Origin: Sphingomonas sp. CCH21-G11
GTDB lineage: Bacteria > Pseudomonadota > Alphaproteobacteria > Sphingomonadales > Sphingomonadaceae
DNA length: 41,376 bases
Direction: 5' to 3'
Assembly (NCBI RefSeq): GCF_001555965.1
Contig: NZ_LSHX01000005.1
Coordinates: 1 to 41,376 of the forward strand
A model generated the notes under the pieces. That model was given only the letters and a program-made list of their open reading frames with translations, was not told where the DNA came from and ran no database searches. Position 1 is the stretch's first letter. Every line of letters begins with the position of its first letter. Positions 16,720 to 28,703 of this stretch are shown here, piece by piece. The position numbers and the translations under genes are program-made.

Positions 16720-18783
16720 ATGCGTTTCACCTGTTCGTTGCTCGCGCTTGCCTCCACTGCCGCGCTGGTCGCGGGCTGCAGCACCGGGGGCGTGACGACG
16801 CTGGGTGCGGCGGCGCCCGCCCCGGTCGCGCCGGGCGCACCCGCCGCCGAAATCGGCACCTTCGGATTCGATGCTGCCGGCATGGACCGCAGCGTCGCGC
16901 CCGGTGACGACTTCTATGCCTATGCCAACGGCAACTGGGCGAAGAACACGCCGATCCCCGCCGACAAGTCCAACTACGGCATGTTCACCGTGCTCGACGA
17001 GCTGTCGAAGACGCGCACGCGCGCGATCCTCGAGGAGAGCAAGGGCGACGCCAATTCACGGATCGGCATGGCCTATGCCGGTTTCCTCGACCGCGCGGCG
17101 ATCGATGCCAAGGGGCTGGCCCCGATCAAGCCGTGGCTCGACAAGATCAAGGCGCTGAAGGACAACAAGGCGGGCTATGCCGCGCTGGTCGCCGAAGCGC
17201 AGCGCAACGGCGCGGGCGGACCGTTCAGCGGCTATGTCGGCCCCGACGACAAGCAGCCCGACATCTATGCCGCCAATCTGGGCCAGTCGGGCCTGGGGAT
17301 GCCCGACCGCGATTATTACCTGTCGACCGACGCCAAGCTGGTCGAGACGCGCAACGCGTATCTGGCGCACCTGACCAAGGTGCTGACGCTGGCGGGCGAG
17401 GCCAACGCCGCCGCACGCGCCAAGGCGATCCTGGACCACGAGACGAAGATCGCGACCGCGCACTGGACCCGGATCGAGAGCCGCGACGCCGACAAGACGT
17501 ACAACAAGCTGACGCTGGCCGAGCTGGCCAAGCTGGCCCCGGGCTTCGACTTCCCGACCTATCTGAAGGCCGCGGGCACCAATGTCGACAGCGTCATCGT
17601 CGCCCAGCCGAGCGCGGTCGCCGGCATCGCCAAGGCGATTTCGGAGGCGCCGGTAACGGTGCTGCAGGACCAGCTGATCGTCCGGTCGCTCGACAATTTC
17701 GCCGCGGTGCTGCCGAGCGCGTTCGATGCGGAAGCGTTCAACTTCTATGGCACCACCCTGTCGGGCACGCCGCAACAGGAGGAACGGTGGAAGCGCGCGG
17801 TCGATTTCGCCACCGGCGCGCTGAGCGACGAGGTCAGCCAGGTCTATGTCGCGCGTTATTTCCCGGCGTCGACCAAGGCGGCGGCGGACCAGCTGGTCAA
17901 GAACGTGACCGAGGCGATGGGCAAGCGCATCGACGCGCTCGAGTGGATGGCGCCGGAAACCAAGGTCAAGGCGCGCCAGAAGCTCGCCGCCTTCACCCCC
18001 AAGATCGGCTATCCCGACAAGTGGCGCGACATGTCGGGGCTGAAGATCGTCGCGGGCGACGCGTTCGGCAACGCGCTGCGCGCCAACCAGTGGGAATATG
18101 ACTACAACATCCAGAAGCTGGGCCAGACGATCTACAAATGGGAGTGGTTCATGACCCCCATGACGGTCAACGCCTATGCCAATCCGGTGATGAACGAGAT
18201 CGTGTTCCCGGCCGCGATCCTGCAGCCGCCCTTTTTCGACCCCGACGCGGACCCAGCGGTCAATTACGGCGGCATCGGCGCGGTGATCGGACACGAGATC
18301 AGCCATCATTTCGACGACCAGGGCCGCAAATACGATCCCAACGGCGCGCTGACCGACTGGTGGACCGAGCAGGACGTCGCGCGCTTCACCGCGCTGACCG
18401 ATCAGCTGGTCAAGCAGTATGACGCCTATGAGCCGCTTCCCGGCAAGCGGGTGCAGGGCAAGCTGACGCTGGGCGAGAACATCGCCGACCTGGCGGGACT
18501 GACGGTGGCGTATCAGGCGTACCAGGCGTCGCTGGGCGGCAAGCCCGCGCCGGTGATCGACGGCTTTACCGGCGACCAGCGTTTCTACCTGGGCTGGGCG
18601 CAGATCTGGCGGCGCAACTATCGCGAGCAGAATCTCGCGCAGCGGCTGCTGACCGATCCGCATTCGCCGTCGGAACAGCGGGTTGCGGTCGTGCGCAACC
18701 TGGAGCCGTGGTATGACGCCTACAAGCCCGCGGCGACGAACAAGCTGTACCTCGCGCCCGCGCAGCGCGTGCGGATCTGGTAA
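16720..18783 (+). CDS. M13-family (neprilysin/PepO-like) metallopeptidase lipoprotein
   Basis: A 687-residue protein with lipoprotein signal MRFTCSLLALASTAALVAGC (lipobox VAGC, Cys20). The M13 N domain begins GMDRSVAPGDDFYAYANGNW. Zinc site: HEISH (His525, Glu526, His529) and Glu586 in GENIADLAG, with NEIVFPAAILQPPFFD upstream and a C-terminal WYDAYKP / RVRIW ending. All catalytic residues are intact. It is probably attached to a membrane facing the periplasm and degrades oligopeptides. It starts 57 bases after the DUF2062 gene. Confidence 0.95.
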   Translation: MRFTCSLLALASTAALVAGCSTGGVTTLGAAAPAPVAPGAPAAEIGTFGFDAAGMDRSVAPGDDFYAYANGNWAKNTPIPADKSNYGMFTVLDELSKTRTRAILEESKGDANSRIGMAYAGFLDRAAIDAKGLAPIKPWLDKIKALKDNKAGYAALVAEAQRNGAGGPFSGYVGPDDKQPDIYAANLGQSGLGMPDRDYYLSTDAKLVETRNAYLAHLTKVLTLAGEANAAARAKAILDHETKIATAHWTRIESRDADKTYNKLTLAELAKLAPGFDFPTYLKAAGTNVDSVIVAQPSAVAGIAKAISEAPVTVLQDQLIVRSLDNFAAVLPSAFDAEAFNFYGTTLSGTPQQEERWKRAVDFATGALSDEVSQVYVARYFPASTKAAADQLVKNVTEAMGKRIDALEWMAPETKVKARQKLAAFTPKIGYPDKWRDMSGLKIVAGDAFGNALRANQWEYDYNIQKLGQTIYKWEWFMTPMTVNAYANPVMNEIVFPAAILQPPFFDPDADPAVNYGGIGAVIGHEISHHFDDQGRKYDPNGALTDWWTEQDVARFTALTDQLVKQYDAYEPLPGKRVQGKLTLGENIADLAGLTVAYQAYQASLGGKPAPVIDGFTGDQRFYLGWAQIWRRNYREQNLAQRLLTDPHSPSEQRVAVVRNLEPWYDAYKPAATNKLYLAPAQRVRIW

Positions 18784-18881
18784 CCCGCGAGATCGGCCCA
18801 CCCCGATCGGATCAGCGGTGATCCGGGCGGGGTGAAGCCGCTTGACCCGCGATGCCGGGCGCAAGACAAGCGTCCGGCATC

Positions 18882-21275
18882 ATGGCATCGCTTCCCGAAC
18901 CTTCCCCCCCGATATCGTCGCGCGGTGCGTGGCTGATCGCGCTGATCGGTGCGCTGCTGGCGGCGGCGATCGTCCTGTTCGCGCTGCGCAACCCGTTGAT
19001 CGCGGCCGGTTTCGGCGCGGCCGGCGTCTGTGTCGGTGCGATCGCGCTGGCCATCGCCAACCATGCCCGCCGCACGCCCGCCGCGCCGACCGCGATCACC
19101 GACTGGTCGATCGTCCGCACCATCGCCGACGCGAGCGACCACGCCATTGCCGTGACCGACCGCAGCGGCACGCTCGTTTGCGCCAATCCCCGCTTCGCCG
19201 ACCTGTTCGACAGCTATGCCGCCCCGCCCGAGCTGCCCGTCGACGGGGAAGGGCGCGCGGCGCTGCGCGAAGCGGTGCGGACCGCGTGGCGCGACGGGGT
19301 GGCCGAACCCGTCGCGATCGAGCGCGAGGGGCGCCGGTTCCAGGTCAGCCTGTTCCGCGCGGGCGACCATGCGCTGGTGTGGCGCTTCGTCGGCACCGCC
19401 GCCGCCGATCTGGCCAGCCAGTTCGCCGCCCTTGTCAGCGGGCCGATGGGCGATCGCCTGGGCGCGGCGGGCATCATGGTCGTGCTGATCGAGCCCAATG
19501 GCCGGATCCGCGCCGCCAACCGCGTGTTCGGGACACGCGCGACGGGAAGTGCCGAGACATCCGCCGAAGGCCGCGACTTCGCCCGGTTCCTGACCGCCGA
19601 TTCGCGCGGGCTGGTGCGGTTCGAGCGCGAGGGGATGGAGGGCAACCCGCTGCGCGTCGTGCAGCTGCCGCTGCTCGAGGGCGACAACATGCCGATGCCG
19701 GTCGCCATCCTGGACGACGAGGAGCCCGGCCCGACGGTGCCCGCCAGCGGATCGGCGGCGGTCGGGCAGCTGCGATCGCTGATCGCGATGCTGCCGATCG
19801 CGATCGCGCTGATCGACCGCGATGGGCGCTTCGTCCACATGAACGAGGGGTTCATGCGGGTCGCGTCGATCAACCCCGACGCGCCGCCGCTGTACCCCAG
19901 CGACCTGGTCGTGCGCGACGACAAGGCGGCATTGTCCGACGCGGTGCGGCGCTTTGCCAACGGGGCGGCCTATTCCACCGACATGGCGGTGCGGCTGAAG
20001 GACCGGCCCGACGATCCGGTGGCGGTGATGCTGGCGGGCGCGCGCGGGCTGGGCGATGCGGCGGTGGTGCTGGCGGTCCGCGACAGCGGCGAGGAATCGA
20101 CGCTCAAGCGCCAGATCGCCCAGGCCAACAAGATGCAGGGCATCGGCCAGCTCGCCGGGGGCATCGCGCACGATTTCAACAACATCCTGACCGCGATCAT
20201 CGGCCATTGCGACCTGATGCTGATGCGCCACACGCCGGGCGACAGCGACTATGACGACATCCAGCAGATCCGCGCCAATTCCAACCGTGCCGCGAGCCTG
20301 ACCCGCCAGCTGCTCGCCTTTTCGCGCCAGCAGACGCTGCGCCCGCAGGTGTTGCAGCTGCCCGACATCATTTCGGAGGTGTCGAACCTGCTCAAGCGGC
20401 TGCTGGGCGAGACGGTCGACATGGTCGTCCAGCACGGCCGCAACCTGGGCCTGGTGCGCGCCGACCCCGGACAGCTCGAGCAGGTGGTCGTCAACCTGGC
20501 GGTCAATGCGCGCGACGCCATGCTGGCGAAGAATCCGCAGGGCGGGGGCACGCTGACCATCGAGACGATGGGCGTGCCCGCATCGCAGGTGCGCGCGATG
20601 GACGAGGATGTCCTGCCGATCGGCGACTATACGGCGCTGCGCATCTCCGACACCGGCACCGGCATCCCCCCCGACGTGATGCCCAAGATCTTCGAGCCGT
20701 TCTTTACGACCAAGGAGGTCGGCAAGGGCACCGGACTGGGGCTGTCGACGGTCTATGGCATCGTCAAGCAGTCGGGCGGCTACATCTTTGCCGAATCGGT
20801 GCCGGGCGAGGGTTCCGCCTTCACCATCTATCTGCCCGTCCATGCCGCCGACACGCCGGGCAAGATCAGCGCCGCCGTGCGTGGTCGCGAAAAGGCCGCC
20901 GACATGTGGGGCACCGAGACGATCCTGCTGGTCGAGGACGACAGCATGGTGCGTGTCGTCGCGCAGCGCGGCCTGGGCCGACAGGGCTATACCGTACTGG
21001 TCGCCGAAAATGGCGAGGCTGCGCTCGAATTGCTGGAAACATGTCCGCGCCCGGACCTTTTGATCTCCGATGTGGTAATGCCGTCGATGGACGGGCCGAC
21101 GATGGCCCGGCATGTGCGTGAGCGATATCCCGACCTGCCGATCCTGTTCATGTCGGGTTATGCGGAGGAGCAGCTGCGGCGTTCGATCGACCTTGACAAC
21201 GTAACGTTTCTGCCGAAACCCTTTTCGGTACAACAGCTTGGCGAGGCGGCACGCGACGTGTTGCGCGGCAGCTAG
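18882..21275 (+). CDS. cckA: Cell-cycle hybrid histidine kinase CckA
   Basis: A 797-residue protein: two membrane helices (about 13-33 and 38-58), two PAS-like regions (about 90-160 and 300-400), a HisKA with [17 protein letters not shown] (phosphoaccepting His430), an HATPase with N-box [11 protein letters not shown]1 DTGTGIP and G2 GTGLGLSTV, and a C-terminal receiver ([11 protein letters not shown], phosphoacceptor Asp730 in [10 protein letters not shown], Lys in PKPF). CckA feeds the ChpT-CtrA/CpdR relay and controls replication, division and motility in alphaproteobacteria. An ATG at 18852 is also possible. A TTGACC at 18842-18847 that could be a -35 would place that ATG before the transcript start, so 18882 is preferred. 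Neither start has a clear ribosome-binding site. Confidence 0.93.
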   Translation: MASLPEPSPPISSRGAWLIALIGALLAAAIVLFALRNPLIAAGFGAAGVCVGAIALAIANHARRTPAAPTAITDWSIVRTIADASDHAIAVTDRSGTLVCANPRFADLFDSYAAPPELPVDGEGRAALREAVRTAWRDGVAEPVAIEREGRRFQVSLFRAGDHALVWRFVGTAAADLASQFAALVSGPMGDRLGAAGIMVVLIEPNGRIRAANRVFGTRATGSAETSAEGRDFARFLTADSRGLVRFEREGMEGNPLRVVQLPLLEGDNMPMPVAILDDEEPGPTVPASGSAAVGQLRSLIAMLPIAIALIDRDGRFVHMNEGFMRVASINPDAPPLYPSDLVVRDDKAALSDAVRRFANGAAYSTDMAVRLKDRPDDPVAVMLAGARGLGDAAVVLAVRDSGEESTLKRQIAQANKMQGIGQLAGGIAHDFNNILTAIIGHCDLMLMRHTPGDSDYDDIQQIRANSNRAASLTRQLLAFSRQQTLRPQVLQLPDIISEVSNLLKRLLGETVDMVVQHGRNLGLVRADPGQLEQVVVNLAVNARDAMLAKNPQGGGTLTIETMGVPASQVRAMDEDVLPIGDYTALRISDTGTGIPPDVMPKIFEPFFTTKEVGKGTGLGLSTVYGIVKQSGGYIFAESVPGEGSAFTIYLPVHAADTPGKISAAVRGREKAADMWGTETILLVEDDSMVRVVAQRGLGRQGYTVLVAENGEAALELLETCPRPDLLISDVVMPSMDGPTMARHVRERYPDLPILFMSGYAEEQLRRSIDLDNVTFLPKPFSVQQLGEAARDVLRGS

Positions 21276-21314
21276 AACAGATCGGGCATCGCCCGCGGTA
21301 GAGAAGGCGGGAAG

Positions 21315-21683
21315 ATGACGAAACTGGAGCGCATATTGATCGTGGAGGATGAGCCGCTCATCGCCATGATGCTCGAGGATTTCATCGACGTGCTCGGCAA
21401 GCAGGTCGCCGGCGTGGCCGACACCGTCGAGGACGCGCTCGCGCGGATCGATGCGGGCGACATCGACGCGGCAATCCTCGACCTCCATCTGCGCGGCGGC
21501 GAGCATAGTACGCCCGTGGCCGAGCGGCTGACCCGTGCGGGCATCCCGTTCATCGTCTCCACCGGCGGCAGCGGCGAAATGATCGGCGGCGGCCGGCACC
21601 CGGTGCTGGCCAAGCCGTTCACGCTCGACGCGGTCGGCGCGGCGTTCGACCGCCTGACCGAGAACATGACCGCCGGAAGCTGA
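21315..21683 (+). CDS. Single-domain response regulator
   Basis: 122 residues, receiver domain only: ILIVEDEPLIAMML acidic pocket, phosphoacceptor Asp in AILDLHLRGGE, PFIVSTGGSGE after strand 4, and Lys in LAKPFTLD. There is no output domain. The PFxxxTG segment resembles the PFxFATGY signature of the FAT GUY response regulators (SdrG type) that act in alphaproteobacterial general stress signalling, but the match is partial. It starts 39 bases after cckA behind a GAGAAGGCGGGAAG site and is likely cotranscribed, so it may be a phosphate sink or partner in that relay. It is not clearly DivK or CpdR. Confidence 0.85.
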   Translation: MTKLERILIVEDEPLIAMMLEDFIDVLGKQVAGVADTVEDALARIDAGDIDAAILDLHLRGGEHSTPVAERLTRAGIPFIVSTGGSGEMIGGGRHPVLAKPFTLDAVGAAFDRLTENMTAGS

Positions 21684-21720
21684 ATTCGGCGCATCGCCGG
21701 GGGGACCGCGACGACCATAA

Positions 21721-21735
21721 GTTCCCCACTTGTTC
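21721..21735. promoter_or_regulatory. LexA (SOS) box in the recA promoter
   Basis: GTTC at 21721-21724 and GTTC at 21732-21735 are spaced by exactly 7 bases, the direct-repeat LexA site known from alphaproteobacteria. A further GAAC follows at 21741. A promoter overlaps it: TTGTTC at 21730-21735 as -35 and TATACA at 21751-21756 as -10 (15-base spacing, somewhat short). LexA bound here would cover the -35 element and repress recA, which starts about 55 bases downstream of the -10. Confidence 0.85.
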
Positions 21736-21811
21736 TCACGGAACAAAGCATATACAACGTCGCCAGCGCATTGAACGTTTCGCGCGCTTGCTCTAGCGAC
21801 GGAGGCTCCGC

Positions 21812-22888
21812 ATGGCGGCTCAGCTCAAGGTGATTGATAGCAAGATGGCAGTCTCCAACGACAGGCAGAAGGCGCTCGACGCCGCGCTCGCCCAGATCGA
21901 CCGCGCGTTCGGCAAGGGTTCGGCGATGAAGCTGGGCAGCCGCGAGAAGATCGAGATCGAGGCGATCTCGACCGGCTCGCTCGGGCTCGACATCGCGCTC
22001 GGCATCGGCGGGCTGCCGCGCGGGCGCGTGGTCGAGGTGTATGGTCCGGAAAGCTCGGGCAAGACGACGCTGGCGCTGCACGTGATCGCCGAAGCGCAAA
22101 AGATGGGCGGTACCGCCGCGTTCGTCGATGCCGAGCACGCGCTCGACCCGGTCTATGCCAAGAAACTGGGCGTCAATATCGACGAGCTGATCGTCTCGCA
22201 GCCCGATACCGGCGAACAGGCGCTGGAGATCACCGATACGCTGGTGCGATCGAATGCGATCGACGTGCTGGTCGTCGATTCGGTCGCGGCGCTGGTGCCG
22301 CGTGCGGAAATCGAGGGCGAGATGGGCGACAGCCATGTCGGGCTGCAGGCGCGGCTGATGTCGCAGTCGCTGCGCAAGCTGACCGGATCGATCAGCCGAT
22401 CGCGCTGCATCGTCATCTTCATCAATCAGCTGCGCATGAAGATCGGCGTGATGTACGGCAATCCCGAGACGACGACGGGGGGCAATGCGCTCAAATTCTA
22501 CGCCTCGGTCCGGCTCGACATCCGCCGCACCGGCCAGATCAAGGATCGTGACGAGATCATCGGCAACACGACGCGGGTGAAGGTGGTCAAGAACAAGGTG
22601 GCGCCGCCGTTCAAGCAGGTCGAATTCGACATCATGTATGGCGAGGGCGTGTCGAAGATCGGCGAGATCCTCGACCTGGGCGTCAAGGCCGGGCTGGTCG
22701 AGAAATCGGGCGCATGGTTCAGCTATGACAGCATCCGCATCGGCCAGGGGCGCGAGAACGCCAAGAATTTCCTCAAGGAGAATGCCGAGGTCTGTGCCCG
22801 GCTGGAAGCCGCGATCCGCGCGCGTACCGACAAGGTCGCCGAGGAATTGATGGTCGGCGGACCCGAAGACGAGATGGAAGACGCCTGA
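21812..22888 (+). CDS. recA: Recombinase RecA
   Basis: A 358-residue strand-exchange protein and LexA co-protease. Walker [10 protein letters not shown], the segment [16 protein letters not shown]1/L2 regions ([35 protein letters not shown]) and the acidic C-terminus ([10 protein letters not shown]) are all present. Start ATG follows GGAGG by 7 bases. An internal ATG at residue 12 would give the more usual N-terminus but lacks as good a site. Regulation by the LexA box upstream is expected; a strong terminator follows. Confidence 0.98.
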   Translation: MAAQLKVIDSKMAVSNDRQKALDAALAQIDRAFGKGSAMKLGSREKIEIEAISTGSLGLDIALGIGGLPRGRVVEVYGPESSGKTTLALHVIAEAQKMGGTAAFVDAEHALDPVYAKKLGVNIDELIVSQPDTGEQALEITDTLVRSNAIDVLVVDSVAALVPRAEIEGEMGDSHVGLQARLMSQSLRKLTGSISRSRCIVIFINQLRMKIGVMYGNPETTTGGNALKFYASVRLDIRRTGQIKDRDEIIGNTTRVKVVKNKVAPPFKQVEFDIMYGEGVSKIGEILDLGVKAGLVEKSGAWFSYDSIRIGQGRENAKNFLKENAEVCARLEAAIRARTDKVAEELMVGGPEDEMEDA

Positions 22889-22940
22889 TCACGCGCGCCC
22901 GGCCTTGAAGGGACGGGGCGCACGCGACGCTGGGGTCAGC

Positions 22941-22971
22941 AAAGGACAGTCGGCATTTCCGGCTGTCCTTT
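22941..22971 (+). terminator. Rho-independent terminator of recA
   Basis: A 13-bp stem (AAAGGACAGTCGG with CCGGCTGTCCTTT, one G-U pair) and a 5-base loop CATTT, 53 bases after the recA stop. The descending arm ends TTTCGCTTT, giving a modest U tract. Confidence 0.85.
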
Positions 22972-23025
22972 CGCTTTGAGGCGAACCCGGTTAGCAGGTC
23001 GGGGCCGTCATCACCGGGGAACGCC

Positions 23026-23652
23026 ATGACCATCGTCGTCCATCACCTCGAAAATTCGCGCTCGCAACGCGTGCTCTGGCTGATCGAGGAGCTCGGGCTG
23101 CCCTATGAGGTGCAGCGTTATGCACGCGATGCCGCGACGATGCTGGCACCGCCCGCGCTGCGCCGGGTCCACCCGCTGGGCAAGTCGCCGGTCATCCAGG
23201 ACGGCGACACGGTGGTCGCGGAAACCGGCGCGATCGTCGAATATCTGGTCGACCGCGCCGATGGCCGGCTGGGCGCGCCCGCGCATCGCGACTCCGCGCT
23301 GCGCTACCGCTATTTCCTGCATTATGCGGAAGGGTCGCTGATGCCGCCGCTGTTGGTCAAGCTGGTGCTGAGCCGGGTGCCGCTGATGGGCAAGCCGGCG
23401 ATGAAGCGCATCCAGCCGATGATCGACGTCCATCTCGACTATGTCGAGACCGAGCTGGCGGCGCGGCCCTATTTCGCCGGCGACCAGTTCACCGCCGCCG
23501 ACGTGATGATGAGTTTTCCGCTCGAGGCGGCGCGCAGCCGTGCCGGGCTCGACGCGTCGCGCCCGGCGACGATTGCGTGGCTGGACACGATCCACGCCCG
23601 CCCGGCCTATCAGGCGGCACTGGCACGCGGCGGCCCCTATGCCTATGCGTGA
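23026..23652 (+). CDS. Glutathione S-transferase family protein
   Basis: A 208-residue protein. The thioredoxin-fold N-terminal domain (about 1-80) has NSRSQRVLWLIEELGLPYE, the cis-Pro loop GKSPVI, and the glutathione gamma-Glu site ETGAIVEYL. The helical C-terminal domain contains FAGDQFTAADVMMSF, the usual N-capping motif. Ser11 or Ser13 in NSRS is the likely catalytic residue. It conjugates glutathione to electrophiles or acts in stress defence; the substrate is unknown. It stands alone between the recA terminator and a non-coding repeat region. Confidence 0.9.
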   Translation: MTIVVHHLENSRSQRVLWLIEELGLPYEVQRYARDAATMLAPPALRRVHPLGKSPVIQDGDTVVAETGAIVEYLVDRADGRLGAPAHRDSALRYRYFLHYAEGSLMPPLLVKLVLSRVPLMGKPAMKRIQPMIDVHLDYVETELAARPYFAGDQFTAADVMMSFPLEAARSRAGLDASRPATIAWLDTIHARPAYQAALARGGPYAYA

Positions 23653-23710
23653 GGGGTTAAGGCACTCCACCTGAGTGCAGTTTACCGAAGCGCGCGTGAC
23701 TTGGCGGGGA

Positions 23711-23885
23711 TTTAGAGCAAGATGACTTTGCTCGGAATCAACGTTCGTCACCCCGGCCTTGTGCCGGGTCCAGCGAGCCGCGCAGTCCCGACGGTTGTGA
23801 CGTGTAGCTCCGTGGACCCCGGCACAAGGCCGGGGTGACGAGGAAGTCGCTAGAGAGGCGGGTCGATCTAACGTCATCAGGCTTT
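23711..23885. repeat. Nested inverted repeat (REP/MITE-like) in non-coding region
   Basis: Inner arms 23746-23772 and 23813-23840 are near-perfect inverted copies of CGTCACCCCGGCCTTGTGCC and its continuation; only one G is missing in the left arm. Outside them lies a second, weaker inverted pair (about 23711-23729 and 23868-23885) sharing the core GATGAC. The whole looks like a mobile-type intergenic palindrome. The rest of the 23653-24066 gap shows no gene. Near the symporter stop, CCCGC and GCGGG (around 24018-24034) could form a weak 3' hairpin for that gene. Confidence 0.7.
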
Positions 23886-24066
23886 AGGGTCGGCAGCGTC
23901 TCGCAGTTTCCCCGCGGCCTTTGCGGGCTTGCCGATGCCCCCTGCACGGCGGCGCGGGCGACACGCAAACCGCGCGCGCGTGGGAATGCCGGCCAAGCGG
24001 GCAGTCACGATCCAGATCCCGCCCAGAAAGCGGGCGAGCCTGGGTCAGCCGCCGATCTGGCGGAAG

Positions 24067-25314
24067 CTATTCGGGTGCGTCCAGCCCGCCCTCCCACTTG
24101 GCGATGACGCTGGCGGCGATCGCGTTGCCGATGACGTTGGTCGCGGTGCGCCCCATGTCTAGGAAGTGATCGACCGCGAGGATCAGGAGCAAGCCGGCTT
24201 CGGGAATGTCGAACAGCGCGAGCGTCGCGGAGATGACCACCAGGCTGGCGCGCGGGACGCCCGCCACGCCCTTTGACGTGATCATCAGCACCAGCAGCAT
24301 CGTGATCATCTGGCCCCAGCCGAGGTCGATGCCATAGGCCTGCGCGATGAAGATCGACGCGAAGGTCATGTACATCATCGACCCGTCGAGGTTGAACGAA
24401 TAGCCGAGCGGCAGCACGAAGCTGGCGATGCGCGGCGGCACGCCGAAGCGGTCGAGCGCCTCGAGCGTGCGCGGATACGCGGCCTCCGACGAGGCGGTCG
24501 AGAAACCGAGCAGGATCGGATCGCGCAGATAGCGGATCAGCTGGCCGACGCGCGGGCCGATGATCGCGAACGCCACGCCGAGCAGGATCGTCCACAGCAG
24601 GATGAGGCCGATATAGAAGCTGGCCATGAAATAGGCGAGGTCGCCGATCACGCCCGGGCCGCGCTCCGCCAGCGTGCCCGCGACCGCGGCGAACACCGCG
24701 AACGGGGCGAAACGCATCACATAGTCGGTGATCTGGAGCATCACTGCGACCAGCCCCTCAAGCGCGCGGACGAGCGGTGCCCCTTTCTCGCCCACCGCGG
24801 TGAGTGCCACGCCGACGAACACCGAAAAGACGACGATCTGAAGGATCTCGTTGCTCGCCATCGCCTCGATCATCGAGGCGGGGACGAGGTGCGCGACGAA
24901 ATCCTTGAGGTTGAAGCCCGCCTGGGCGACCCCCGATGCGGCATCGGTGGGGGGCAGCGGCAGGTTGAGCCCGACGCCCGGCTGGAGCAGGTTGACGAGG
25001 ACCAGGCCCAGCGACAGCGAGATGAGGCTGGCGCACACGAACCAGGCGAGCGAGCGGAAGCCGACGCGGCCCAGAGTCGAGCTGTCGCCCATATGTGCGA
25101 TGCCGACCACCAGCGTGGAGAAGACGAGCGGCGCGATGATCATCTTGATCAGGCGCAGGAACACCGTGGTGATGATCGACAGATAGCCGGCAATCTCCTT
25201 GAGCTGCGCGGTGCCCGCGCCGCCGCCGTCGTCGATCGCCGCATTCAGCCCCCAGCCGACGATCAGCCCGAGCACCAGTGCGATCAGGATGTAATAGGTC
25301 AGCCGTTTGGCCAT
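24067..25314 (-). CDS. Dicarboxylate/amino acid:cation symporter (DAACS family)
   Basis: A 415-residue membrane protein of the GltP/DctA/GltPh family with eight membrane helices and two hairpins. Signature segments are GFSTASSEAAYP (HP1 serine-rich tip), GYSFNLDGSMMYM (TM7 NMDGT-like cation site), ITSKGVAGVPRASLVV (HP2) and VDHFLDMGRTATNVIGN (TM8 substrate site with Asp, Arg and Asn). It imports glutamate, aspartate or C4-dicarboxylates with Na+ or H+. The exact substrate is not decided by sequence; the Arg in MGRTATN favours an acidic substrate. AGAGGAACG precedes the ATG. It is divergent from alaS. Confidence 0.92.
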   Translation of the reverse strand: MAKRLTYYILIALVLGLIVGWGLNAAIDDGGGAGTAQLKEIAGYLSIITTVFLRLIKMIIAPLVFSTLVVGIAHMGDSSTLGRVGFRSLAWFVCASLISLSLGLVLVNLLQPGVGLNLPLPPTDAASGVAQAGFNLKDFVAHLVPASMIEAMASNEILQIVVFSVFVGVALTAVGEKGAPLVRALEGLVAVMLQITDYVMRFAPFAVFAAVAGTLAERGPGVIGDLAYFMASFYIGLILLWTILLGVAFAIIGPRVGQLIRYLRDPILLGFSTASSEAAYPRTLEALDRFGVPPRIASFVLPLGYSFNLDGSMMYMTFASIFIAQAYGIDLGWGQMITMLLVLMITSKGVAGVPRASLVVISATLALFDIPEAGLLLILAVDHFLDMGRTATNVIGNAIAASVIAKWEGGLDAPE

Positions 25315-25462
25315 GCGTCGTCGTTCCTCTGGTCAATCATGCGTGGCGCGTTGCGGCCCTGTCAGTTCAAGGGGTGCCGCCCCGGGGCGCGAATGGCAAC
25401 CCCCGGCGCGCCGCTCCGTCGGGACGGGGCGTGACGAAGGCGGCATTTCTGTCGCTTGAGGT

Positions 25463-25474
25463 GTGGCGCGCCAC
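25463..25474. promoter_or_regulatory. 12-bp perfect palindrome ahead of alaS
   Basis: GTGGCGCGCCAC is a perfect palindrome 17 bases upstream of the alaS start codon. E. coli AlaRS is known to repress its own gene by binding a palindrome at the promoter, so this could be an operator. In DNA this GC-rich, chance is a real alternative. Confidence 0.25.
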
Positions 25475-25491
25475 CGCCTAGATCAGCGGGC

Positions 25492-28164
<2,673 letters not shown>

Positions 28165-28223
28165 ACGATTCATGAGACGTTGACACTGCGCGGATAGGCC
28201 CGGGTGCCAAAGGAGCCGACACC

Positions 28224-28703
28224 ATGATGGTCACCCTGATTGCGACTTCCGTGCTGGTTGCTGCCCCAGTGCTGGCGCAATCCTCGCCGCCGCCGGTCAT
28301 AGTCCGGTCGGTCTCGACCGACGCGCGCGAGATCGCGCCCTATGAGGTCGAGATCGACGTGCGCGGCGGCGACGCGCCGCTATGGTCGGGCACGCTCTTT
28401 GTCACGGGACGGACGCCCTCAAGCTATTCGTCCGAGCTTCGCGAGGCCGACCGTGCGTGTGGGGGCGAGGCCGCCGGGCGGGACGCACAGACTCAGAAAT
28501 CGCTGCGCGTGATGTTGCGCAACCTTGTGTTCGGCGAGTCCAGCGACCGGGTTCAGCTGGATGTCACCTGGACACGTCCGGGAACGAGTTGCCCCGCCGT
28601 AAGGCAGACGGTGACCATCGGGGGGCAGGTCGACCTGCCGCCGCAAAGCGTGCGCGAATTGCGCGGCGACGGCGGCCTGCGCGTCACGATCCGCCGCCGC
28701 TAG
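28224..28703 (+). CDS. Small secreted protein of unknown function
   Basis: A 159-residue protein with a Sec signal peptide (MMVTLIATSVLVAAPVLAQ, cleavage about residue 19) and AAAGGAG upstream of the ATG. I do not recognise the mature domain. It is predicted mainly beta (YEVEIDVRGGDAPLWSGTLFV, VQLDVTWTR, VTIGGQVDLP) with two cysteines (in DRACGG and TSCPA) that could form a periplasmic disulfide. A TTGACA at 28180-28185 may be its -35, though I see no good -10. The last codons overlap the stop of the convergent antiporter gene within CTAG. Confidence 0.7.
   Translation: MMVTLIATSVLVAAPVLAQSSPPPVIVRSVSTDAREIAPYEVEIDVRGGDAPLWSGTLFVTGRTPSSYSSELREADRACGGEAAGRDAQTQKSLRVMLRNLVFGESSDRVQLDVTWTRPGTSCPAVRQTVTIGGQVDLPPQSVRELRGDGGLRVTIRRR

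Noticed and set aside
21730..21744. Reading GTTC-N5-GAAC in the recA promoter as a Gram-positive type LexA site
   Set aside because: The Bacillus-type site needs GAAC-N4-GTTC in the opposite order. The direct repeat GTTC-N7-GTTC at 21721-21735 fits the alphaproteobacterial consensus exactly.
18720..21746. A 1008-codon open frame on the minus strand opposite cckA
   Set aside because: It is the antisense shadow of a well-supported gene: composition is Arg/His/Gln/Gly-rich, no domain is visible, and high GC with codon bias leaves antisense frames open. Similar long shadows oppose alaS (25483-28173), icd (30949-32544) and the antiporter (28382-30586).
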